The position numbers and the translations under genes are program-made. Positions 1 to 11,105 of a DNA stretch of 64,000 nt are shown piece by piece. Source of the DNA: Karalla daura (taxonomy: Eukaryota; Chordata; Actinopteri; Chaetodontiformes; Leiognathidae). Location of the stretch: the NCBI GenBank assembly GCA_029224185.1, contig CM055196.1:15364009-15428008 (forward strand), in the 5' to 3' direction. The notes beneath the pieces were generated by a model. The model was not told where the DNA came from and made no database searches. It worked only from the letters and a program-made list of their open reading frames with translations. Position 1 is the first letter of the stretch. Each line of letters opens with the position of its first letter.

Positions 1-2773
1 TGAGGACATATTTGAGAACTCAACTTTTAAGGGCTACGACAAAGAGATTCCCAAACCGAGGCCTGGCACGGTAAGACTCGATTCGTCTATTGTCGTGTGG
101 AGGCAAAGTTCATGCACTAACATTCTCATGTAGTCAATCACAATCATCCTGGATGACCTCCTCTATTATCACGTTATAAGATAAGATATTAAATGAACAA
201 TAACAATAATAATAAAAGTGATGATTATAATAATATACTGCAACACTGTATCTCACCCCTATTGCTTCCAAGGAGGTTCTCAAAGAGAACCTCAAAGAGA
301 GGTTCTCAACCTCAAAAAGGTTCTCAAAGAGAACCTCCCAAGGAGGTCAATGAAGTATCTATTCTATTCTAATCTATTCCATATTTATTCTTGTTTGTTT
401 CACGTTCCGCAAATGTGGAAAGTGTGTGTCTGCTTTTGCTTTCTCCGTCATTTATAATCCTGTTTCCTTAGCTGTGCACTGTTTTCTTCCTCTTTTTTCT
501 TTTTTAACATCAAGTGTATTTGAGTTCAGCCCTGTAGATGAGGAACCTGAACAGCGCAGACAGACAGAGAACTGCAAAGTTTCCATACTAAATTGTTTAC
601 TGACTGAGTTCATTTCCATGGAGGGTGTGATCTCGTGTCGTTTTGTATAGAAAACACAACTTTGAGTGCCCACAACTTGAGTGCCCACAGTTCTCTATAG
701 TTTACGTATTCTGTAAACATCCATTTGATGTCCTGGTTCCTGTAGTATCATGGTTACTTTGTAGTGGGGCAATCTAATACTTTGTATACATTTTGTTTTA
801 CAGTGTGTAAGAAACAGCAGGACCCTGCCTCATACCACGCTCAGCACAGTGAGAGATCACCCAGAAATGACTGACTGGGTCCAACCCATGCATGCAGCTC
901 CATTTTACATAAGCACCAACAACTACAGCAAAATAGCTGTGGATCGGGTCCAGACAGCTGACCACCAGATGTACAACGTCCTGCTTCTGTCCACAGGTAT
1001 CTAGCAGCATTATTGTCTTCTTCAACATAGCAACGTGGTGGTCTTCCCTGCTTTATTTTGCACTTCTTACCCTGTTTGTCTCTCTGTTGAGATGGCTTCC
1101 AGTCATGCTGTATCGATCTGTCCATCCATTATGTTAACCTTGTGGTGGAGGTCTGCTGGAGCCTATCCCAGAGGGAACACACCCTGGACTGCTGACCAGG
1201 TCATGCTATACTGATACGCAGCGGTAATGATATTTGTCTTCTGTCCTTGCAGATACCGGCAAGGTCCATAAAGTGTTAGAGGCTGGGTCCAAACCGTTCA
1301 TCATCTCCGAAACACAGCTGTCAAGCAATTCAACCATACGATCAATGCACCTCGACTCCAGGAAGGTGCGTCTCGTTCACTCTGCCATTCACACAGTGCT
1401 TTGCAGTGTTATGAGTGTGTGTAGTAAATGGCGTGAAACTATTTGGTTGATTTAGGAAAAGCTTGACTATAACTAAGCATGTTTGCTAGTTTGCTAGTAA
1501 TTACCAGCATTTGTCACTTGCAAAAGGAATTAAGCTCCTGGGTCTGAGGCCAAACCAAACATCTCATAGACCAATTCATTTTTTTTTCACTTTGTCATCG
1601 GATGTACAGTAATGGGAGAAGGTGGGAGTTTGTGGACTCCTAACCAAACATCACCATGTAAGGAGCTGTGAGTGAGAATAGTTATCAGTCATTGTTTTCA
1701 CTGTATTCCTGTCTCTCTCTGCTCAGAAAAAGCTGGTCGTAGGTTTTTCAGAGAAAATCTTCACTATGGACCTTCAGAGGTGTCAGAACTACAACAAGTC
1801 CTGTGAAGACTGTGTCCTGGCCCGGGACCCCTACTGTGCATGGACAGAGTCCGGATGTGGCCCGACTGTCCCGTAAGTAACAGAGTCTTCCTTGTTTTTT
1901 AGGATTTGACACGCTGCTCAAAGCATCTCAAAATTACAAGATATTAGAGACGACAAGCTCATCTCTGGGCGTCCATTCGCAACCCGATATCATGCCAGAG
2001 CATCTAACGGACCGTGTCAGTATCAGATTTAGCATCGTCTCAGCATGAAAGGACAAACCAAACTGTCAGTTATAACTACGAAAAACAGAGCGTGTTGAGA
2101 AACAGTAAGGAAAAATGTGTGCAGCTTTTTCCCAATTGAACCAAGAAAATGAAGGCAGTGTTGAAATCAGTCATGTCTCAAGAGGGAATATGTATCTGAC
2201 AGCCTATGTGTTTTGCTTTTGTTCACAGAGGAGGCATTCAAAATATGGATGGAGATCAAAATGTGTGCCACGTAAAAGGTAACCATTGATGAGATGGATG
2301 TTTATCGTACCCAGATGCAAAACAGCGTAGTCACGTCTCTGTTTTATCTCATTTCAGAAGAAAGGCAAACTCAGCGGGTCAAACGACAGACGGTTTCAGC
2401 GGTGGATATGAGCACAACTCACTCCGTCCCACTGGGTGTCCCATTCTATCTGTCCTGTCCCATAGACTCCTACCACGCTAAATACACCTGGGAACATGGA
2501 AGTCAGACCAGCCCCTGCCTGCAAATGCAGTCCAATTGCCTGCATCTGATCCCATCCATGACACAAGACGACTATGGCACCTACAAGTGCATTAGCAGAG
2601 AGAATGGCTACGAAAAAACAGTGGAACATTATCAGCTTACAAAGCAAAAGATCCCTTCTCCGCAGATACCTAGAAGCATCACAGAAGACAAAATCAATGG
2701 AGCCTCAACTGTTTCACCGCACATATGGACCAACCTGGGACTGGCTCTTGCAGTGGTGGGAAATTTCAGATAA
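1..2773 (+). CDS. sema7a: Semaphorin 7A-like, 3' part (six exons, 5' end outside window)
   Basis: Coding exons read as 1-70 (partial), 804-996, 1253-1365, 1727-1872, 2229-2278 and 2358-2773. All junctions are GT/AG and the phases agree. The first three exons give the end of the sema domain, with PIPKPRPGT-like and CVRN-type motifs, the RDHPEM stretch and a KIAVDRVQ strand. Exon 4 is the PSI cysteine module (CQNYNKSCEDCVLARDPYC). The last exon encodes one Ig-like domain (two Cys about 48 residues apart around a W; DDYGTYKC motif) and a short hydrophobic C-terminus preceded by NGAS, suggesting a GPI signal. Sema + PSI + single Ig without a cytoplasmic domain is the class 7 layout. Family members are GPI-anchored guidance and immune ligands that bind integrins and plexin C1. 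An RVKR|Q dibasic site lies between PSI and Ig. Another GPI or secreted semaphorin is possible but less likely given the islr2 and stra6 neighbours. Confidence 0.85.
270..345. repeat. Two copies of an 8-bp-arm palindrome in a sema7a intron
   Basis: AGGTTCTC-AAA-GAGAACCT occurs at 274-292 and again at 318-336, 44 bp apart, with a third AGGTTCTC between them. The whole block is flanked by CCAAGGAGG-type sequence on both sides. Either copy could form a hairpin. No function is known to me. Confidence 0.7.
1118..1205 (+). repeat. Fragment of a common fish interspersed repeat
   Basis: The stretch with tccatccatt, then tggagcctatccca and acaccctggac, matches the remembered core of a very common teleost repeat. 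It lies in the sema7a intron before the exon at 1253. The same family recurs at 32445, 42045, 50130, 56885 and, reversed, at 18330 and 58935. Confidence 0.5.
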
Positions 2774-3330
2774 TCTCTGCCAAATTTGACTTCTTTTCTG
2801 CCTGAGAATTGTCACTAGTGTAGACTGTGTGTGCGAAAATGCAGTAACAACATTTTCCAGCCTTTTTGTCTTTGCTCTCGCTGAATAGGCCGGCATGCGG
2901 GAGGCAGGAAAGGAAATCCGCTGAAACTTTGGTCCTGCTTTGAACTCAGTGCATTGAGCGGGAAGACACCCACCTTGAACCCCAAAAAAGGCTTATTTGT
3001 ATGACTGGTCACATAGCTGCTTTTGGCAGAAAGATTTGAGGTTTGCAGGAATGAGCTGTGAGCAACTTCATTGTTGTAACAGAGGTCGGAACAGGAAGAG
3101 GTCGGCGTGTTGGCAGTTAGAAAGCAGCCTAGCTGCTCTGTAAGAGGGCCGTGGATGGAGGTCATCTGACAATGAGGCAGTGAAGTAAGCCCTGGCAGGC
3201 CAATAAGAAATGGCCCACTCTGTGTAAGACGCCAAAGCGCACAGGTTGGCCGATCATGAGTGCAAAAGCCTCAGACTGTTTAGACGTTGAGGTCTGTAGT
3301 TGGTTTTGGTCCAGTGGAGGTCAAATAAAC
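2774..3330 (+). other. Probable sema7a 3' UTR with poly(A) signal
   Basis: This non-coding sequence follows the TAA at 2771-2773. The first AATAAA is at 3324-3329. Later AATAAA motifs near 4731 and 4863 lie beyond a LINE fragment and are less likely to be the main site. The 3' end cannot be fixed without transcript data. Confidence 0.4.
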
Positions 3331-3769
3331 CTTCAGTGGATGTATACATTCCTCCAGCACTGACAGATTATATCATTGTTTTTAGGGAAGGGTGGAGTGG
3401 GACTGAGCTCTCTGATGGAGGTCAGTGAAAGAAATGACACTGGGACCAAATGTTTTGTCGTTTTAATCAGGTTTGACGTAGAAGAAATACCACACTGAAG
3501 CTTTGATTGCTATTTTCTTCACTGAGACAAATCAATACGGTACGATTTCGCACTTTATGCACCTTTATCAGCTGGATGTTAGCGTCAGCAGCACATTTTG
3601 CACTTATCAGCCATTTATTTGAATGACTTTTCTTGCCAGTTGTTACTATATCTCTTAAGAGAGCCTATAGAAACTACTTTAATGATTTGTAACTAACTTT
3701 TTCAAACATATTTATTATTTAAATGAACTGTAAATAACATTGGTAACTGGAACTGTAACGCTGTGTTTG

Positions 3770-4315
3770 TTAAGCAACTCTACGGTGGCCACACACCAGG
3801 TTTTGCGTCCTGAGTGCTTGAAGGCTCTTGATGTTGTAGTCTGGAGTGGTCATTCCTATCTTCATTTTCAAGAAAGGCGACCAAAAGGTCTGTTCCAGCT
3901 ACATTCCTCTGTCTCCCTGCTAAGGTCTATGGCATCATGACCTGTGGTTCATGACCATAAGATCATGGATATCAGCAACTGAAACGAGTTTTCTACAAGG
4001 TGTAGCCAGGCTCACACTTAGATGCCTAAAGTACAGCTGCTGCTCCTCTGCATCAAGAGGAGCCATCTGTGGTGGCTTGGGTATCTAGATGCCTCCTTGG
4101 ACACCTGCATGGGGAGGTGTCCTGGGCATGTCTATCTGGGAAAAGACCCAAGAGCTGACATAAAGCATGCTTGACAGATCATATCTCTCAGCTTGTTAGG
4201 GAATGCAACTGTATCTCCTTTGATGATCTGGTGGAAGTAGGGAGATGAGCGTCTGAGCTCCTCTGAGACCTCCGTTCCCACTACAGAGACCCAGATAAGC
4301 AATAGATAATGAAAT
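3770..4315 (+). mobile_element. Decayed LINE (non-LTR retrotransposon) 3' fragment
   Basis: The sequence tracks the remembered 3' end of a widespread fish LINE. An IF-FKKGD-like reverse transcriptase motif is readable near 3860-3890. The characteristic ctgctgctcctctgcatc / gaggagcc / ggtggcttgggtatct stretch is at 4035-4085, then gaggtgtcctgggcatgtc at 4113-4132. The closing cagataagcaatagat is near 4290-4310. Several stop codons and deletions interrupt every frame, so it is dead. It separates sema7a from the islr2 copy. Confidence 0.6.
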
Positions 4316-7300
4316 GAAGCAGAACCTTTATTTATCTATAAATGACTCTTTTGTTAAGGTCTGAGTTTCCCTTGTGCTTTCTCTCCCCATTCCCTCGTCT
4401 CAGTTTTATCCTTTTTTGGTTGTGTCTGTGGACATGGCCAAACACTTAATTCCTATTTTGCCTGTTCGGCACTGGCTGATTGCAGCCTCAACATACAGAT
4501 TGAAAACGTATTCCTTTTCCTGAACTAATTCCTTCTCTGAGGCTACACCGTGGGTCCAGCTCTTTGATTCTGCCTAACATCTTGCGGCAAACAAAGTGAA
4601 TCAGTGACCTGAAGAGGAGTGTCTGGTATTTTCTCCTCACTGAGACTGCTGCCCACTCGACCCAGACCTGGATGAGTGGTGAAAACGGAACAAACGGAGC
4701 TATTGTTCGGTCTTTACTTTTTTTTTTTTTTTAATAAAACAGTGTTCAAGTCTTCCTTGAATGTAATGTATTGTGTCTTGATAATCCGAAAGATCTTTTC
4801 ATTTTTATTTATTTATTCATTGTTGCATATTGCTTTTTTTGAAGTATTCAAACTAACCCAGAAATAAAACACTGGCGCTGACTTACCTGAGCTGACTCTT
4901 AACCTTTCTTGTTCAGAGTTTAAGAGAGAAGTCTGGTCATTCTTACTAGGCCATGCCTTCATCAGTAGTGGCCCTAAACCATGTGCAGTCTGATCCGCAG
5001 ACAACACTGTAAGAATCTTTAGTTTAATCTGTCTTATTCCTGGAGCTAGAATCTCAACCCTGTCCAGGGAGTACATCTTGTCCACACAGAGAATATCAAA
5101 CGTCCTTCGCAAATTGGTCTCCGTGGCTATCACTTCACATGCACCCAGGCGAACAGCCTGCATTCTTATGAGATCTTTTGGATAAAGTAAATGTGTCTCA
5201 GATGTCCAGTGAGGATTCTGCTTTTGGTTGTGGCAACACTTCTTCTCAGCACATGGATTTTTCTCCCAAATGGTTGGTTGTTGCCCCAGCAGTGCAGAGT
5301 GCGGCATGACCACAGGTGACCCACCTGCTGCTCACGTGTCTTCCCGTCAGGTCACTTTAATGGAGATCAGGGATTCCCTGGTTTAAGCCGGAGCTGGCAA
5401 GACACCTGACCTGAAAGCGAAGCGGTTAAGAGTCTGCTTGGCCTCTGGGCTGTTCACGGCTCTAATGTGACTCATTTAGGTGGGGATGTAAAATTGTTAT
5501 GTCTGCTTGAGTCATTGCCTAAGCTGAGCTGTCTCAAAATGCAGGATACAATTTGACTCGTGTGATGTGTATCCATGAATTTCCTGCACTAATTTAACAA
5601 GCTACTTTACTCTCTTCCTCTTAACTGTCAGCAGCTTTGAGTAAGGATAGCTCCACCCTGATGTGATGAGGCGGGGCCGATTTGAAATCAAAAGGGACCT
5701 TGAAGTGCAGAACTCCATGTTTTCCTGTCTACAGTGACCGGAGAGCCTTTTGGAAGACATCCAAGTGCAGACTTTCCTTGTAATAAGGAAACCTCACAGG
5801 AAACCTATTCTGTGTATTAAGGGAATTATTGTTATCCAAAACATATTTATTATTTTTATATTTGCCCAATTCATTGGGAAATATAGCATGAAGGTTTTAA
5901 TACAAATAATATCTAATATCTAAATTATCTGTTGTTACACATTTTGGTCAGCAGAGGGAACTGTTGTAGAGGAGGACCGATATGTGGACCGCAATTTTGG
6001 GACATGCTCGCGCTTTTTTACCATCTTAAACACAGAGAGGCAGTCATTGGTTTGTATGAAGCAACACTTAACACTTCCCTACGAAAACTGCTTGTTCAGT
6101 GGCCAATGATAACACTGATAAAGAGTTCTGCAGTATGAAATGGCGCGTGGTCTCCACATTCCTCGATCCACATCGCTCATGCAAACAAACATTTTCTGCA
6201 TCCTCATGATAAAAGAATTAAAGTGACAAAGAAGTTTTTAAGTAGGATGGTCACAGGGAATACAGTGTGTTTGTAAAACTTCTATTTTACAACCGAAAAC
6301 AGCAGAAAATATTCTGCTGATAAAGATTCCATTATATTCCTTATTATAGTAAATCCCATTAGTTTCCTTTTCCTTGTTTTTATATCTCAAACACAGTAGC
6401 ATGTTTGCTACTGTGTTTGTTTGCGTTTTATCTTTACAGCTGACTTGTATCTTGTACTACACTTACTTCTTATACTTTCCAAATCTATTCTTATTAATTT
6501 CCACTCTGATGGAGCTAATGCATTTACATCCACTCCGAAAATGTTCTGACTTGACAGCAGACTGTGCAGAAAAACAAGGTTCATACCACAGTTGAGCCGG
6601 ACAGTGGCAGTATTTCAACATGAAACAAGTCTCCTCAGACACCAACTCTGATTACGCCGCTCAAACGTGTCATGATGATGGATAATGATTTAAATAAACC
6701 AATCAATAAATAATTATATTTTGATAATGATCTCAAATTGCATCAACAATGAACATGGGAATAGGTTCTGCATAAACCCAGGCTCTCGATATCTCGTTTA
6801 ATATAATCTACTGGTGTAATATGACACTTTTGGTAACAACTGACGCATGCATTGATTTCACTTCTGCAAAACCCAGGACCGGATGTGCCAGTATTTTTTC
6901 TATAAAACCGTAGTGGACCAATAAAACTGATTGAAAACCCATAAAACTGTGAACTCTGCGGAGATCGACAAGCACTGACACTTGACGGGTAAGGTGATCA
7001 TTTGTTGAGCCAAAAACTTCCACAAAAAAAGAAAATGAAAAAGTATAAAGTAATGCTTTAAATACTGTAGATGTCTGCAAAATGTTCACAGAATTGCTTC
7101 AACTCCGCATAAAGTTAAAGTATGCATTTGATTTACTGTTTTAAAAAAATAAAAAATGAAACATAAACTTTATCGGTTTGTCCATCAGTGGAGACATGCA
7201 CTACAAAAACAGGAATGTTGATGTGAAATGTAATGGGACCATGCAGGACAAAAGGAAACTTTGTGTTTGTGTGAAAAGTTGTTATTAGATAGTTGGGTGG

Positions 7301-7493
7301 AAATTTGTTTTCTGCATTATTTCCATCAGTAATACAGCAGTGGGGCACTGTTTGAGGGTGAGAATTTCAGGTTAGAGGTCTTACTCAGGGCTCAAGCTAC
7401 ATATTCAGCATAAAAGCTCTATGTGCACAATTCTCCTGGAGCAATGGGCATGAAGGATACCATGTGATAATCTCTGCTCTTTGCCACTTGCAG
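4316..7493. other. Intergenic, no recognisable gene
   Basis: AT-rich sequence between the LINE fragment and the islr2 copy. A 166-codon open frame on the minus strand (4813-5313) has no recognised domain and is within chance expectation for a window this size. A short repeat-like stretch (ggtcagcagagggaactg) sits at about 5947. No RNA gene was seen. Confidence 0.5.
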
Positions 7494-8395
7494 GGGCTGA
7501 AAATGGCGGGGCGGCTCATTCAACTTTTCACCTTGTGGACTACTGTGATTGGCATTGTGCAGGGCTGTCCAGAGCAATGCAGCTGCCAGGATAGATTCTC
7601 CCACCAGTTTGTTGACTGTAGTTACAGAAAACTGCTGGTGGTGCCTGTGGGTCTCCCATCCAACGTTACCACAGTGAGCCTTTCTGCCAATAAGATCAAA
7701 CTGCTGAAAAGTAAAAGCTTCGTCAATATCACACAGGTCACCTCGCTTTGGCTTGCCCACAATGAGATAGTTACCATAGAGACGGACACCTTGGCCCCCC
7801 TGATCCAGCTCCGAAACCTAGACATCAGCTACAACAAAATCGTGAACTTTCCATGGGAGGATCTGCACAACCTCACAGCCCTACAGCTTCTGAAAATGAA
7901 TAACAATGAGATGGTGAACCTGCCAAAGGATGCGTTCTCCACCCTCAAAGCCTTGAGGTCGCTGCGCATCAACAACAACAAGTTCACCACCATTGTGCAG
8001 GGCACCTTCAACGCTCTCACCTCCATGTCCCACCTTCGGATTTTCAGCAACCCCTTCACATGCTCCTGCAGCCTGGAGTGGCTGCGGGACTGGATTGCAA
8101 CCACCAAGATTTATGTCTCTGATCCCAATTTAATTTCATGTGAGGCCCCTGAACACCTGAAGGGTACGCTGGTTACAGATATGCCCAGCCTGGACTGTAA
8201 CGCCCCCACTGTCACAGTAATGCCTCAGGATGACGGGGAGGGCAAGGGGGAGGACACAGGTGAGCATGGAGATGGAGAAGTGAAGGGCTGTGTGATGACA
8301 GATGGATGCTTGTCCACGAGCAGCCATGTTTGAGGTGGGCCCAGAGTGCAGTGATGAGGCCACCATCATCTCAGAGACCAACGGCCAAGCTGTTT
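7494..8395 (+). pseudogene. Truncated, rearranged tandem copy of islr2 (LRR part only)
   Basis: The splice acceptor (ctctttgccacttgcag) and the first 724 coding bases from the ATG at 7503 match islr2 (11097-11831) at about 96%. The product would have a signal peptide, LRRNT cysteines (CPEQCSC), about five LRRs and an LRRCT (NPFTCSC). After the CTCAG at about 8227 the match jumps to islr2 13034 onward (GEGxGxxxGE and GDGE acidic tail), so about 1.2 kb coding for the Ig, FN3-like and transmembrane parts is missing. A frameshift before the stop at 8331-8333 puts the last homologous segment (FEVGPECSDE, compare FEVGSEYSDR in islr2) out of frame at 8329-8395. If translated it would be a 276-aa secreted LRR protein. 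It could be a young gene rather than a dead one; I see no separate first exon or promoter. Confidence 0.75.
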
Positions 8396-9959
8396 TCAAT
8401 CACACTCACACACACACATTTGTAAAGTCACTGTCTCATTGAATGACCCACAGATGAATTATTACATTTCTTATTTCATTTCTTAATTATTACAATTCTA
8501 CAAATCGAGACAACTGAAAATGCTTGCAAACCTTTCTTTCACTTCACATTAAAGGGACTTTATGGCAAAAACACGTGTTCTTGTTTTATTTTGAAGACGG
8601 GTTGTCACAGTGAATGCTGCATTGTTGACAACAAGGTGCTCCTGTAAGATCAATGGCTCAAAATCAAGAGTAGAGGCTAAAAACACATCCCCAGAACCCA
8701 TTATATGAACAACTTTTCCCTCTAAATAAGTTTGTCTTATTTGTGACACTGGAGACAGGAGCAGATGGTAACTTACTCTAATCGACGAGATGAAGGTTCT
8801 TTGGTTTATTCCTGGGTGGTCCTCAACTTCATTTGGTACTCAACTTCAAAAACTTAATTTGCCCTTCACAAACAATCATCATTCTGCTGTCTCTCCCAAT
8901 CATTAGTGAGAAGCTAAGGATGTTAGCTAAGGAATACTAGCAGACTAAACAAAGGACTGTCAACCAACGAGAGGGTTAGTTCAATTAGGTGATTAAATAG
9001 TCATGTGGTTAGTTGGTCTTCAACTACTTGAAGTAATTTGACCTTCATACACAAAACTATCTTCTCTCCACACTGGAGAAAATGAAGGTTATTATTTAGT
9101 TGTTGGTTTGTGTTTTTAAAGTGCTAGCTAACTAGCTCAACAAATGACTGTCAACAACCAAGAGTGTTAATTGGTTGGCTGGTTGGTTGGTAAGCAAGAC
9201 CCTATCTCCTTAAATGCCCCCTCCATCTCTTAAACTTTTAATTGGCCTGTACACAGTCATTAATCTCACTTCTTGGAGTGGAAATGGGACAGTGGGGATG
9301 CTTTGCACATTCATAATGGCACTGAAGCACTGTTTTCTCTCATCAAAGGGCTTGGGTCAACCCATGGATGAATGGATGGATAGATGGAGGCTCTGGTTTA
9401 ACATTAAGCCATTGCACACAAAGTGCTCATACAACAGTTGGTCAGAAGGTGGCAGTATTTGAACACGAAACTATCACGAAAGTATCAGGCAGAATACTGC
9501 TCTATGCGTCTCCAACATTTCATGAACCATTGGGAGATTGATTTCAATCAATCAATCAATCAATCAAACGATCAGTTTGAGTCATACGCATATATCTAAG
9601 CATAATTTGCGGCATTGCCATTATTATTATTATTACGATTATTACAATTTTTATTATAATGATTATTCACACAAGTCGGCACTGCATGTGCGCAGGGCGA
9701 GTACTTCCTTTATTTCCATGATGAAAAAGGACATAATCGTCGCATTTGTTTTAACACAATAACGAAATCATTTTATGACTGTTTCACCGAAATGCCATCA
9801 GAATTACATGTATCTTGATGTGGCCCAACATTTCGCTCGTCAGGTTTACCTCCTGAGAATCTCTATACAACAACAGTCTCCAAAAGTAAACCTGCCGGTG
9901 CGTCTGGGAAGTAAGTCCCAGACAAAAGATTGCAGCCAAAAACACTGAATGAGGTCAAA
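8396..9959. other. Intergenic between the islr2 copy and islr2
   Basis: Holds a short (CA)n at about 8402-8418, an (AATC)n run at 9543-9566 and an ATT-rich stretch near 9617-9665. A phrase shared with 6600-6625 (gtggcagtatttxaacaxgaaac) recurs near 9450-9470 and may be a minor repeat. No gene was seen. Confidence 0.5.
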
Positions 9960-10364
9960 GATTATGCTTGGGTCGGGGTCATAAATTAAACATCATACTC
10001 TTAAATTATGAATCGAGGGTGAGGTGGGGGATAGCCGGAGCTTCTGTATCTTTAATGGTGAGGGTAGAGGGAGATGGGAGAGGCTGCGCGTTCACGACGT
10101 CTTTTCACGCTCCTCGGCGGCGGGGACGCGCAGTGGTTCTCGCAGTCGCCGGAGAGGAAAAAAGCGCAGCAGGACTGAGAGAGAGACTCACCGGGAAAAA
10201 TGTTCCCTCCGCCGCCCTCGCCCTTCGTCTACGCCTTCATCCAAAGTCATGTGAACGGATGCGCAACATTTGAGGACTTTTCCCACCATTAAACTTGTCT
10301 AAGAGGATTGTAAACTCCAGAGTGATTATAATAAGACCCAGGAACTGAAGTTGACATTGGACAG
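9960..10364 (+). promoter_or_regulatory. Likely islr2 promoter and noncoding first exon
   Basis: GC-rich, CpG-containing block centred at 10080-10260 and ending in a good splice donor (acag|gtaaga at 10364/10365). The next matching acceptor is ttgcag at 11091-11096, ten bases before the islr2 ATG, which implies a 5' UTR exon and a 732-bp intron. ISLR2 genes usually have their whole coding region in one exon with noncoding upstream exons. The transcription start is not determined. Confidence 0.5.
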
Positions 10365-11105
10365 GTAAGACGATTTAAAAGCTGTCGATGAGGTGAGGAG
10401 GAGAAAGCAGGAGAAGATGAATAAACACTGAATGAACAGATGATGGAAAACATCGCCCTGTAGGTCAGATGCTATTGTGTTGAATCAGGAGCGCTCGGTT
10501 CATGAAAAAGAAAAAAAAATGCCGCTCAGTGTAAACTGATAATGTAGATAATGCAATTAAACCCTTGCTTAAAGTTGAAAGTGGAGGATTTTCTGTAGAA
10601 ACCAAAGCTTTCTGGGTCTGAATGTGGGTCTGAAGGAGCTCCGAGCAGGACGGACCGACTGACCCTGAAATTGCTGCAGACATGATGGCACACTGCTTTA
10701 ATGGCTTTGCGAAGTGCACGGACGTTATAAATGTCCCAACAAAAACAGTGATGTTTGTATGTGCAATGCACTGAGGCCACTGAATACGGGATAAGGGAAC
10801 TTTGTGTGCAATGCTTCCAGGCAGGTTGTTGTTCTGCAGCAGCAGTTGCATTAATTTATTGTAGCATTGTCAGATTGTTTTGTTTTCACTTTTTCCTTTG
10901 GTTTTTTTGAATTTTAGAGTGCAATTTTGAGCTTATTTGAGAGATCCTTTTACACCAATCAGTGAATCATACTTGAACTGATATGATGTGTAAAAGCTTC
11001 CTGAGCACCCTTCCGCTAGTCTAATACACATAAAGGATGCTGTGTGCCTGATGGAAATCATACCTGTGTCTAATCTCTGCTCTTTGCCACTTGCAGGGGC
11101 TGAAA

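Noticed and set aside
4813..5313. 166-codon minus-strand open frame between sema7a and the islr2 copy
   Set aside because: No recognised domain or splice context. A run of this length is expected about twice by chance in a window this size.
7494..8395. The islr2 copy as the ISLR gene (secreted paralogue known in mammals)
   Set aside because: About 96% nucleotide identity with islr2, a shared acceptor and a visible internal deletion point to a recent duplication, not the ancient ISLR/ISLR2 split.
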